Positions 54,284-64,000 of a stretch of DNA of 64,000 bases are shown piece after piece. The DNA is from Agriotes lineatus. Taxonomy: Eukaryota > Arthropoda > Insecta > Coleoptera > Elateridae. Location: the NCBI GenBank assembly GCA_940337035.1, contig CALNHX010003578.1, positions 1-64,000 of the forward strand, read 5' to 3'. Position 1 is the first letter of the stretch. Each line of letters opens with the position of its first letter. Position numbers and translations under genes: made by a program. The notes under the pieces are model-generated. The model was not told where the DNA came from and did no database searches. It saw only the letters and a list, made by a program, of their open reading frames with translations.

Positions 54284-56440
54284 CTACTAGAATTACTGAT
54301 TATTCATCTACACTAATTGATTACATTTTAACCACAAATACCGAATGTGTTATATCAACAAATGTCTTAAACGTATCTGAAATTAGTGATCATGATCTTG
54401 TCTCGTGTTGTTTAACTTTTAAAAAACCTCACAATCTTAACCATGCAATAAGAACTTTTCGTAACTTCAAAGATTTTGATTTCACATTTAATGATCATTT
54501 ACGCTCTTTGCCGTGGAACATTGTATATCAACTACCAGATATTGATAGCAAAATAAACTTTCTAACGAGTAATATACAAATACTATTAGACATTCATGCA
54601 CCTTTAGTTACATGTAGGGTTACTAAAACATTTGCACCGTGGATGACAGCTAATCTCCGCGAAATGATAGACACTAAAAATAAAGCTTTAGATTTTTACA
54701 AAAGAAGTAGATCTCCGGTTGACTGGCGAACTTATAAAAGGTTGAGGAATGCTGTAAATTATAAATTTAGAAACCATAGTTCAAAGGATATTTGGAGCGA
54801 ATTAACCAAATTAAATATTAAATCTTCAAATAAATCTTTGAATTTACCCGAAGAAATTAATAATGCAGAAACAATTAACAATTTCTTTATTGATTCAGTG
54901 CCAAAAGTAGCCCCCAACGACACGCTTATGGCTTACTATAGGAATAATGTATGGGCCTCTGTAATCACAGTTTAGCTTTATTCAGGTTGATGAAGAAACT
55001 GTTTTTAAAACTATTATGCAAATAAAAAGTAAAGGCTCGGGTGGCGATGGTATAAACATACATACAATTCGTCTGTGTATTCCATTCCTCCTACCATACC
55101 TCACACATATTGTAAATTACTGTCTAGCTAATGATACTTACCCCTCATCTTGGAAAATGGCACTAGTAACACCCATACCAAAAACCTCCGTAGTTACAGC
55201 TTTGAAAGATATCCGACCAATCAGTATTTTACCAACTTTATCCAAAATTCTTGAAAAGATCATGGCTGCTCAATTGCAGGTACATTTATTAAAATTTAAC
55301 ATAATTCCTGAAATACAATCCGGATTTAGACCAAATTATAGCTGCAGTACAGCCCTTCTGAACATAACAGACGACATTTTGACGGCGTCGGATTGCGGGA
55401 AGCTCACATTACTAGTTCTGTTAGACCTTTCAAAAGCATTTGATACGCTAAATCACGATCTTCTCATATCTATATTGCATTTTATTGGTATTTCTGAAAG
55501 TGGTGTACAGATGTTTGCTAGTTATTTAACTGACAGAGCACAAGCTGTCAGATATGAGGGCCATGTTTCCACATATCAAATGTTAACTTCTGGGATCCCA
55601 CAGGGGTCTGTGCTTGGACCGATCTTATTCTGTATCTATATATCACAAATACAAACAGCTGTATTATCTGCTAAGATTCACTGCTACGCTGATGATACCC
55701 AGTTATACTTGTCATTTAGTCCGTCTGAAATTAGTCAATCTGTTACTGCTTTAAATTACGATCTAGGGAATATAGTTGATTTTTTACAACAACACTGTCT
55801 ACAACTTAATGCAAGTAAAACAGTTGCTATTCTGTTTGGCAAGAAAACCGATAGAAGCAAAATTAATAACATTATTGCAATAAACATAGGGCAAAAACCT
55901 ATACCATTAAAAGATACAGTGCGGGACCCAGGACTTTACTTAGATTCTGATCTTAAATTTACCCAACACATCTCGTGTTGCCTACAAAAGGCGTATTGCA
56001 ATCTCCGAGTAATATATCAACATAGGCACTCTTTTAGTGTCAAGATCAAATCTTTACTGTGCAACACATTGGTATTATCTTATTTTGATCATGCTGATAC
56101 TGTATATAACACGTGTATAACTAAATTTGACAGTAACAGAATACAAAAATTACAAAATTCGTGTATACGACTGATTTATGGCATTAGAAAATATGAAAGA
56201 GTAAGCCATAAGTTAGTAGATCTAAAATGGGTTAATATGCAGAACCGGCGAGCTGTACACACTGCGTGCCTTTACTACAAAATTTTTTATTAATAAACAA
56301 CCTTCATATCTATGCCGAAAACTTAAATTCAGAACTGAAGTCCATACGTTAAATTTAAGATATAAGGGAATGCTTACTCCCCCTGCACACACAAGCGAAC
56401 TGTTTAAACGGTCGTTCCTATATAACATATCGCCCCCTTA
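54284..56440 (+). pseudogene. LINE ORF2, end of endonuclease and reverse transcriptase
   Basis: From the MULE's far side the frame continues TRITDYSSTLIDYILTT and SEISDHDLVSCCL (the endonuclease SDH box), then a linker (TFAPWMTANLREMIDTKNKA) to 54950. After a shift near 54960 the RT frame 55016-56293 has KSKGSGGDGI, DIRPISILPTLSKILEKIMA, SGFRPNYSCSTALLNITDDI, LLDLSKAFDTLNHDLL (motif A), SGIPQGSVLGPILF (motif B) and CYADDTQLYLSF (motif C, DD). The thumb includes RIQKLQNSCIRLIYGIRKYE. After another shift at about 56290 it ends near 56440. All RT catalytic residues remain. The 3' end is truncated. Confidence 0.9.
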
Positions 56441-56765
56441 ATGCTACAACTAGATAACTTGATTTTTGCACATATTGAGTTATCTACTTCTTTCTACTAA
56501 GCTTTTTGTCCTCTTTTTAGAGCTATAAGTAGATATCTTATCCTAGGGCTAGAAAGTTATTAAACTGAGTAGCAATTATTAGATAACTTCAAGATCTTCG
56601 AAGGTTTATATTCTAGAACTGGATATCTCAGGTTATCTAGTTCTTGTATTAAAAATCGTCCCTTCTTAAGTGGATAACTTGAGATATCTAGTTGTTGTGC
56701 TAGTTATTTTGTTCAATCAGGCGATACCTTCTGTAGTCGCTTGAGATATCTAGTTGTTAGTTTCA
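56441..56765 (+). repeat. Cluster of short inverted motifs upstream of a transposase-like gene
   Basis: Within about 310 bp the motif AGATA(A/T)CT or its reverse occurs at least seven times, e.g. CAACTAGATAACTTG (56449), GAGTTATCTACTT (56479), AAGTAGATATCTT (56526), AGATAACTTC (56579), GGTTATCTAGTTCTT (56632), and GAGATATCTAGTTGTT twice (about 56683 and 56745). They occur in both orientations. Clusters like this are common as subterminal transposase-binding sites. Confidence 0.65.
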
Positions 56766-56834
56766 ACAGGTGGTATTGTGTGAGTGCGAAGTTGTGTGCT
56801 TTTTGCGGAAATAACTGCAGATAAAATAGAAAAT

Positions 56835-58342
56835 ATGACATCCAGAGGCAGAAAAATACTTGAGTTACTAAAAGAAGTCGAAGGTAAGTTAAAATTAAAT
56901 CAAAAAATACAATTATAGAAATTAATTCATATTATAACGTAAAAAGTGAGGTTATGTGAAATTATTAAATCTTACAAAAGTCATTAGATGTTTAATTTTT
57001 TAATAATTTTCAATAACGGGTAGGTAATTATAGTTTGAGCACATCCTGTTAATAGCAGCTTGTGTTTGTAACTAAATACCGGGTTTCAAAAAGGTTCAAC
57101 CAAGTTCAATGCTTTGCTTATAAATTTTCTCTGAAAAGTTTCATAACATTCTGCAAAACGCGCCAGATGCTATTCCTGATTCAATTATAATATGGTATTT
57201 CATTTTTTTGTAATTCGGAAGAAGCCAAAGAGCAGGTACCAAAGGACCAATCCCCCTCATTCCCAAAAAACCAAAACAACAAGGGACTATCGTTGAAGTG
57301 AGAGGTAAGGAATTATTGTGGTTTATGGTATTTGTACATTTCATGCATACGTTACTTTCCCCAGTGGAAAAGCAAGACTGTATGGCAGTAGAAGATGTGA
57401 TAAATTTCGAACCTGAAATAAATTATGAACCGAGTGCTTTTTCCGCTGAGTCGGATAATGAGCCCTACTCACCAGATCACTCCGAATATGCACCATCAAG
57501 TCCTTCGAGCGAATCAGACACTGAAACTGAAAACCGAAATAATACAAAAAACACAAAGATCAACAAAAAAAACAGACGTGCCTAAAAACGCAGCAGAAAT
57601 GGCAAAACGTAATGTAACTTTAGATTCTGCCATGGGTAACAGAAACCTAGAGGGTATGGAGGAATTTCCCACCAGAACGGACAAACCTAGAAAAAGAATA
57701 AAGGATCCTACAAATTGGAGTCGAAATGTGTCAAAGAGAAGAAAACTACGTGGAGAGAACTATGTTTCATCAAAAGGCAAGTTTGTACCTGGAACATCAT
57801 TAAAAGATCCGTGTCCACCAACTTGTAGGCGTAGATGTTCGGAGAAGATTTCGGAAGACGAAAGACTTAATATTTTTCAGAATTACTATAACTTAGACTC
57901 TTACGAAAGGCAAAGGGACTTCATCCACAGTAACACAGAAAAACATAAGAAAAAATGTACCACTAAGCTGAATTCCAAACGTGACAGCACCATTTTATTT
58001 TTTTTACCCAAGAGTGATCGCAAACTTCAAGTTTGTAAAAAGGTGTTTATTAGTACTCTTGGAATACGCAAGGGTATTGTGGATATTGCGATGAAAAAAA
58101 GAACCGAAGGCAATGTTAGTTCTTCTGATAGAAGAGGAAAACACGTTAAGAGAGCTACATCCGCTGAAGTGCTTCAAGCAATTAGGAATCACATTGAGAA
58201 GTTCCCAGTGATGGCTTCTCATTATTGCCGCGAAAACACCCAAAGAAAATATTTATATCCAGATTTGAATATTACCATAATGTACGAAATGTATAAAAAA
58301 GAATGTGAACAGCGAAATACCGAAACCGGAAGTGGAGCTATG
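56835..58342 (+). pseudogene. Unclassified transposase-like gene, 5' two-thirds
   Basis: Exon 1 (56835-56883, MTSRGRKILELLKEVE) ends at GTAAGT. The next exon, after CCCCAG at 57364, joins in phase: EKQDCMAVEDVINFEPEINY and an acidic Ser-rich stretch. A frameshift in an A8 run (about 57562-57569) moves reading to the frame that continues to 58340: DPTNWSRNVSKRRKLRGENY, GTSLKDPCPPTCRRRCSEKI, SEDERLNIFQNYYNLDSYER, TILFFLPKSDRKLQVCKKVF, TLGIRKGIVDIAMKK, HIEKFPVMASHYCRENTQRK and YLYPDLNITIMYEMYKKECE. From memory, this matches a large uncharacterised arthropod family whose missing C-terminal third has a SDxCxGQN motif like an RNase H-type transposase. It is cut by a LINE tail at 58343. A second copy starts at 63196. 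Confidence 0.7.
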
Positions 58343-61300
58343 TGGATGGATGGATGGATGGATGGATTAAAAATGGAGGGTGAGTTACCTCACATGCACT
58401 TAGGCCGCATTAAGTGGGCCCATTGTGCTACCTCCCAGCAGCTCTCCAAGTTGGGTATCACTCAAGCCATCCAATCCTTTGAATGTACTTAAGGACAACC
58501 GCAACTGGAGTGTTGCTAATTCTGGCCATATCGGGCCAGAAGTCCCCCAACATGGATCCTCTGACTCTTGCAAGAGCTGGACAGTGGCACAGAACGTGTT
58601 CTGCTGTCTCGTCATCCTCGTTGCATCCGCGACAGTTTGGGCTGTCCACTAGTCCCATCCTGTGCATATGTTTGTTTAGAGTGCAGTGTCCAGATAGGAT
58701 ACCCACGACTAATCGAAGGTTTCTTCGGGACAGTTGCAAGCAATATTTGGCTGTCTTTGGCGAGGGCGCTGTAATAGCAGCTCTTGCTTGCCGGCAGCTT
58801 TGCATGTTAACCCATCTTCGTATGAAGCTGTTTAAGGTTTCTTGATATAGCATAGAGCTTAATATTGTCAGGGATATAGGGATTACGGGTTCTGGCCCCC
58901 AGAGAGGTTGCCCGGAAGCCAGTCTCGCAGTCTCATCAGCCTCCTCATTGCCGTAGTTACCGTCATGTCCTTTCACCCATACAAGGGAAACGACATTATT
59001 TTTTGAGATATCCTCGAGAGCTTCACGGCACTGCAGTACCACACCTGAGGTAATTTTGCAACTGCCCAGGGCTAGTAAAGCGGCTCTACTGTCACTGAAG
59101 ATACCAATACATTGATTCTCGATTTTCCTTTCAAGAATTGCTTTTGCACCGTGCATTATTCCAATTACTTCCGCTTGGAAGACAGTGGCCATTTTGCCTA
59201 GTGGTATGCTTTGGCGGAGGTTCAGATCGTCAGAGAAAACTCCGGCACCCGTTCCATGCTTTGTTTTAGATCCATCAGTAAAGATGGATATATCTATATG
59301 CTGGGTAAACCCGGCATTTTCATAGACGTTAAATTGTCTGTTGAAGGCATATTGTAGAGGGAGGTAGTCTACTATAGCGTCCAGAAGAGGGATCTTGTCG
59401 ACGGCCTCATTCAGGATGCGGGTATGCCTACCTCCCCTGCCTGCTGTGTGCCACAGCCCTTTGTAGCGCAGCCTCAAGGCGGTCCTTACGGCTACTTCCT
59501 CCACAAAAAGATCAAGTGGTGGAAGGCATAAAACCACCTCTAAAGCGGCTGTAGGGGTTGAGCGTATAGCACCTGTAGAACTAAGACAGGCAAGGCGTTG
59601 CACATGTCCTAGTTTACTTGCTGCCGTAGCCTGTCTGACCCTGGGCCACCAGACAAGTGCTCCATAACATAGCATGGGCCTTATCACGGCAGTATACAGC
59701 CACAAGGTAATTCGGGGGGAGAGTCCCCAGGATTTACCCAAAGCGCGGCGACACTGCCAGAATGCCATGCATGCTTTTTCAGTTTTAACTTTTAATGTTT
59801 CTCCCAATTCAGCTGTCTGTCAAAAATAACTCCCAAGTATTTGACATTGTCTGAAAATCTGAGAGAAGTATTGAATAGCAGAGGTCTAGGTAAAGGTCCT
59901 AGCTTCCTTTTTTTTGTGAAAAGTACCATTTCTGTCTTTGAAGGGTTGACAGAGAGGGCCTGTTCATTACACCATGTTTCCGTTATTCGAAGAGCTGTCT
60001 GCATCAAGTTACAGAGCGTGCTCTCGAACTTTCCAGTAATGAGGATGACGATGTCATCCGCATATCCAGTAGTGTAGAATCCAGCATTATTGAGTGTGCT
60101 TAGAAGGCTGTCTACCACTGTATTCCACAGTAGTGGGGACAGAACCCCCCCTTGCGGACAGCCCTTCGTCACAACACCTCTAATGGAGTTGTATCCTACA
60201 TTAAATTGTACTGCTCTCATCGTAAGCATGTGTTTTATCCACTCACAGAGAGTGGGTGCCACACCATGCCTGCGTAAGGCAGAGTTAATGCTCTCAAAGG
60301 AAGCCTTGTCAAAGGCTCCTTCAATATCAATGAAAACTCCCAGAGTGGACATTTTATTGTCTAGCGATCTCTCAATACGGTTCACTACAGCATGTAGCGC
60401 CGATTCAGTAGATCTCCCTGAGATATAGGCGTGTTGGTTCGGGTGCAATGGGTGTAAAGCCAGCACCCGTTCCCGTATTTCTCTGTCACAAAGTCTCTCA
60501 AGCGTCTTTAGAAAGAAGGATGTAAGACTAATGGGACGATATGATTTGGCCTGGGTATAATCCGTACGCCTTGGGTTAGGTATAAAAACTACCTTCACTT
60601 CTCTCCAGCTCTCCGGTATATATCGAAAGGCGATACATGCCCGGTAGATGCGCACCAGGTGAACAAGCATCAGGTCCAGTCCCCATTGTAGCAGGGCTGG
60701 AAAGATACCGTCCACTCCTGGCGACTTGAAGGGGAGAAAGGAGTTTATAGCCCAGGTTACCTTGTCACCCCGTACGACCTGGTTTGCCACATTCCAATCC
60801 TCCTCTGAGGGAGGTGGGATATTGGGTTTTGGCCATACATTGTCAGGGGTGACAATACAGCCTGGAAAATGTGTTTGAATTAGCACTTCCGCTGTCTCTC
60901 CGGGTTTGGTTGTAAAAGAACCATCCCCTCGCCTGAGACAGCCTGGCTGTTGGTTTGGATCCTTAGAAAGGATCTTCTTCAACCGAGCCGCGGAGGCAGT
61001 GGACTCTATGGAACTACAAAACGTTTTCCAAGAGTCCCTCTGTCTCTGGCGGATTTCTTTTTTGTATAATCGTTTTTGGTCTTTATAGGCCTCCCAGTCA
61101 CTAGTAATTCTAGTTCTTTTTGCTTTGTTAAAGAGTTTGCCCAATGTTGATTTCATCCTGTCGAGTTTCGAGCACCACCAGGAGGTTGTGCGACTCGCCT
61201 TGGATGTTTTCAAGGGGCATGACGATTCGTAAGATTGTAGGATCGAGTTCTGCAGGTTATCCACACTGATTTGCAAGTCCTCTACCTGATCAATCTTTTC

Positions 61301-63195
61301 TGGGAAAACCGAGTTCACCAGGTGAGCTTCCAGATCTGTCTTGTAAGATAGTCTGTCAGTCCGCCTAGGATTTCGATATTGTTTTGGTTGAGCTATAGTT
61401 CCAGATAATTTGAAACAAAGCCATCTGTGGTCTGACATAGACACAACAGGTGATACCTGCCAGCCCACAATATTATTGGAAATATCTGAAGAGGCCAGAG
61501 TGACATCAATCACGGTCTGGCTACGCGTTGTGACAAAAGTTGGTTCACATCCACGGTTCAGTATTTCTAAGTTTGTACTTATTAGGTACTCAAGTAAGAA
61601 CCTACCTCGGGTGTTAATGCCACTGCTACCCCACGAAACGTGGTGAGCATTTGCATCACAGCCAATAATTAGGTTTTTGTTGTTCCTCTCACAGTAGTTC
61701 ACCAATTCGATCAACTCCGCGCTAGGTGGAGGGTCAACTGAGTCACTGGGGAGGTATACCGATGCGAAAATTACATCTTCCTTCCCTTCGTTTATACTAC
61801 AGCTCATCTGTATCGCCGTAATATCACGCGTACAGAGGTGTGGCAAAGCAAAGGCTTGTAAATGCTTGGGACAGTAGATGCACGTCCTTGGTTTCTCATG
61901 GGTGCTATCTGTAAAAACAGTGCCATTACGATTAATTAATCCACAGATCTTAGATTTTACAATCCAAGGCTCTTGTATTAATGCAACAGTGTCCTGCTGG
62001 CTGTCGAGCTGTCTGCGTAGAGTAACAGCAGCCTCTCGACAGTGTTGCAGGTTAATTTGTATGATGTTTAGTCCAGGTTGGGAGGACATGAGGTCGACAA
62101 TAAATTATTCGACCTCGGTGTCCGACCCGGACCCTAAAAGCATACTCATCAGCTCCCTCTCCTCCTCAAGAGTATCCATGGGGGTGGGGAGTTGTGAGGC
62201 TTCTACTTCGGATGGCTGCTGTGGTAGCAGCCGCTCTCCTACTGGCGATGGAGGGGTATCCGAGGACGCACCCTGCTCTGTAACAGAAAGAGGTTTAGGG
62301 GTATCCGTAGACGCACCCTGCCTTAAGGGGTTGGAGTCTGGAACTGCATCTCCAGGCCTCTGAATTTTTAATTTTAGAGTTGTAAACTGATAGTGCAGTT
62401 TACTACCTCTACTTTTGACTGCTGTTTCAGCCTCCTGGTTTAGCCCAAAAACTAGGAGTCTGCCAACGGGCTCCTCCTTTTCGGCTGTGTGGAAGAGGGG
62501 CCAGTCCCGAACACCTATCCCGGGGTTCTGCACTGCCAGTCGGCAAATAACAGTCTCCGTAGGTTCAGGTTTCCCTGGAATCCACAGAGCTGCCTTCGCC
62601 AGCCTGGGCAGCCGATCCACCTGGACGACATTCAGACGGGCGCCCTCCCATAAAGTGGGCAGGTTTGACACTGCCTCTGTTAGCCACTTCAGAGTCTGGT
62701 CATCCTCACAGGTGATTCTAAGAATCTCCCCGGAGTACTGCCAGCCCTTGAAAGTGGGTGGAATTTGGCCTTCGGCTAGGGCGAACATGTGATTGTCCAG
62801 AGCCACTAGCAATTGAGCTTTTATTATGTCCGCTTGGACCTGGGTGATCTTGCCGAGGGGGGTCCTTAGATCCACGATGGCCACGCGGAGGTGCCTCGTA
62901 AGGGCCTCTTTGTAACCACCTACCCTTTCGGTTACTTTTTGGTCTGGCTTGACCTTCTTTTTCGGATTAGAGGTGGAGGGTGTGCTTCCATCCGATCTAA
63001 TCCTTTTGCTTGTGGAAGGTGTAGGCCTACCGGAACCAACCGCCTTGGGGCTAGCTCTAGGAGCCAGTCCCTGGGTAGTGGTTGAGGATGACCCACGTCC
63101 CTTTCCACTTCTGTCTTTCATTTGGCCTGAACCTGCCACCTTAGGGTTAGCTTCGGGAGCCAGCCCTTGGGTGGAGGTAGAGGCCGTAGCGCCGG
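58343..63195 (-). mobile_element. Near full-length RNase H-bearing LINE (I/LOA-like)
   Basis: Read on the reverse strand it has ORF1, ORF2 with endonuclease, RT and RNase H, a short 3' untranslated part, and a (TCCA)n tail (58343-58367). It is visibly more GC-rich than its surroundings. The only coding lesion I see is one missing base near 59795. The 5' end at 63195 abuts a second copy of the sequence found at 57032, and the 3' end abuts the transposase-like exon. Confidence 0.93.
58458..62089 (-). pseudogene. LINE ORF2: endonuclease, RT, RNase H, one frameshift
   Basis: The start MSSQPGLNIIQINLQHCREA at 62089 is followed by the endonuclease (VALIQEPWI with Glu, IIGCDANAHHVSWGSS, VIDVTLAS, MSDHRWLCF), the RT (SYRPISLTSFFLKTLERLCD, GVFIDIEGAFDKASF, GCPQGGVLSPLLWN, GYADDIVIL) and, after a one-base deletion near 59795, the thumb and a CRRALGK segment. 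Then come RNase H (SIFTDGSKT, VFQAEVIGIMHGAKAI, IFSDSRAALLAL, VKGHDGNYGNEEADETARLA) and a Cys/His finger (CRGCNEDDETAEHVLCHC). All active-site residues I can check are present. Total length is about 1210 residues, normal for this type. The single lesion could be real or an assembly error. Confidence 0.93.
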
Positions 63196-63208
63196 AGTTT
63201 GAGCACAT
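62105..63208 (-). CDS. LINE ORF1 (DUF4780-like), 5' end truncated
   Basis: The 367-codon frame has a low-complexity Ser/Thr/Pro N-terminus with a tandem duplication (STQGLAPEANPKVAGSG, TTQGLAPRASPKAVGSG). A folded domain follows: RHLRVAIVDLRTPLGKITQV, GQIPPTFKGWQYSGEILRIT, WLTEAVSNLPTLWEGARLNV. The tail is acidic (EEERELMSMLLGSGSDTEVE). The middle resembles DUF4780 proteins found as ORF1 of insect LINEs. The stop is 15 bases before the ORF2 Met, a spacing that suggests coupled translation. The first four codons (MCSN, 63197-63208) lie in flanking DNA shared with 57033, so the apparent start is accidental and the true N-terminus is lost. Confidence 0.85.
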   Translation of the reverse strand: MCSNSGATASTSTQGLAPEANPKVAGSGQMKDRSGKGRGSSSTTTQGLAPRASPKAVGSGRPTPSTSKRIRSDGSTPSTSNPKKKVKPDQKVTERVGGYKEALTRHLRVAIVDLRTPLGKITQVQADIIKAQLLVALDNHMFALAEGQIPPTFKGWQYSGEILRITCEDDQTLKWLTEAVSNLPTLWEGARLNVVQVDRLPRLAKAALWIPGKPEPTETVICRLAVQNPGIGVRDWPLFHTAEKEEPVGRLLVFGLNQEAETAVKSRGSKLHYQFTTLKLKIQRPGDAVPDSNPLRQGASTDTPKPLSVTEQGASSDTPPSPVGERLLPQQPSEVEASQLPTPMDTLEEERELMSMLLGSGSDTEVE

Positions 63209-64000
63209 CCTGTTAATAGCAGCTTGTGTTTGTAACTAAATACCGGGTTTCAAAAAGGTTCAACCAAGTTCAATGCTTTGCTTATAAATTTTCTCTGAAA
63301 AGTTTCATAACATTCTGCAAAACGCGCCAGATGCTATTCCTGATTCAATTATAATATGGTATTTCATTTTTTTGTAATTCGGAAGAAGCCAAAGAGCAGG
63401 TACCAAAGGACCAATCCCCCTCATTCCCAAAAAACCAGCAACAAGGGACTATCGTTGAAGTGAGAGGTAAGGAATTATTGTGGTTTATGGTATTTGTACA
63501 TTTCATGCATACGTTACTTTCCCCAGTGGAAAAGCAAGACTGTATGGCAGTAGAAGATGTGATAAATTTCGAACCTGAAATAAATTATGGACCGAGTGCT
63601 TTTTCCGCTGAGTCGGATAATGAGCCCTACTCACCAGATCACTCCGAATATGCACCATCAAGTCCTTCGAGCGAATCAGACACTGAAACTGAAAACCGAA
63701 ATAATACAAAAAACACAAAGATCAACAAAAAAAACAGACGTGCCTAAAAACGCAGCAGAAATGGCAAAACGTAATGTAACTTTAGATTCTGCCATGGGTA
63801 ACAGAAAACTAGAGGGTATGGAGGAATTTCCCACCAGAACGGACAAACCTAGAAAAAGAATAAAGGATCCTACAAATTGGAGTCGAAATGTGTCAAAGAG
63901 AAGAAAACTACGTGGAGAGAACTATGTTTCATTAAAAGGCAAGTTTGTACCTGGAACATCATTAAAAGATCCGTGTCCACCAACTTGTAGGCGTAGATGT
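63196..64000 (+). pseudogene. Second copy of the unclassified transposase-like gene, runs off the window
   Basis: From 63196 the sequence repeats 57032-57838 with only a handful of differences: a 2-bp deletion near 63437, and codon changes giving NYGPS for NYEPS, RKLEG for RNLEG and SLKGK for SSKGK. The A8-run frameshift is shared. The first exon and the short-motif cluster are not included, since the copy begins inside the intron. It continues past the window end. Confidence 0.9.

Larger units (their letters stand above)
46130..56440 (+). mobile_element. LINE host of a three-level nest
   Basis: Removing the MULE at 48010-54274 and one copy of its 9-bp target leaves about 4.0 kb in the usual order: 5' untranslated, ORF1, spacer, ORF2 with endonuclease and RT. 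The 3' end is lost, since the RT tail stops near 56440 (FKRSFLYNI) without an untranslated part or tail. The RT matches the clade of 44765-45839. Frame breaks lie near 47695, 54960 and 56290. Confidence 0.88.

Noticed and set aside
58483..58845. Plus-strand 120-codon frame
   Set aside because: It is antisense to the RNase H end of the reverse-strand LINE and has no similarity of its own.

Overview
This is eukaryotic, almost certainly insect, DNA (order not resolved). It is AT-rich, with small GT-AG introns (58-93 bp), tRNA-derived SINE-like pieces and insect-type transposons: Crypton tyrosine recombinases, piggyBac, mariner/Tc1, PIF/Harbinger, hAT, MULE, Ty3/gypsy and several non-LTR clades. 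I find no ordinary host housekeeping gene. The window is a repeat-rich graveyard of nested mobile elements plus one very large coding-type minisatellite.

1-13.8 kb: a short lysine-rich exon (427-640) runs into an approximately 11.5-kb tandem array (about 620-12115) of 81-bp and 114-bp units. Both lengths are multiples of three, and the array is open in four of six frames. Its sense peptide is Asn/Ile-rich. The array leads into a broken member of an unnamed, multicopy arthropod gene family (12116-13792) with a basic N-terminus and a C-terminal block that looks like an RNase H-type transposase.

13.8-31.4 kb: a nearly intact Crypton recombinase (14098-15254), a zinc-finger relic, a tRNA-like SINE, and a hAT transposase split into two halves (17.1-17.8 and 25.1-25.3 kb) by about 7.3 kb of younger insertions. 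That insert holds two Tc1-like transposase relics, a 27-bp inverted-repeat pair, several copies of a foldback repeat family and two reverse-strand Crypton relics. Another Crypton (27.4-28.6 kb) and two reverse-strand non-LTR fragments follow.

32.5-43.5 kb: MITEs and palindromes, a mariner-like pseudogene split by a complete Harbinger element (34865-37431, TTA target duplication), a piggyBac with a clear TTAA left end, an RTE-like RT fragment, a second piggyBac-like relic and a Myb/SANT relic.

43.5-64 kb: LINE fragments, then a three-level nest. A LINE (about 46130-56435) contains a MULE (48010-54274, 9-bp target duplication TACAACAAC), which contains a young Ty3/gypsy element (49091-53220, identical 111-bp LTRs, 5-bp target duplication ATAGC). 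Next come a transposase-like gene preceded by clustered short inverted motifs, a near full-length reverse-strand RNase H LINE (58343-63195), and a second copy of the transposase-like gene's 5' part that runs off the window end.
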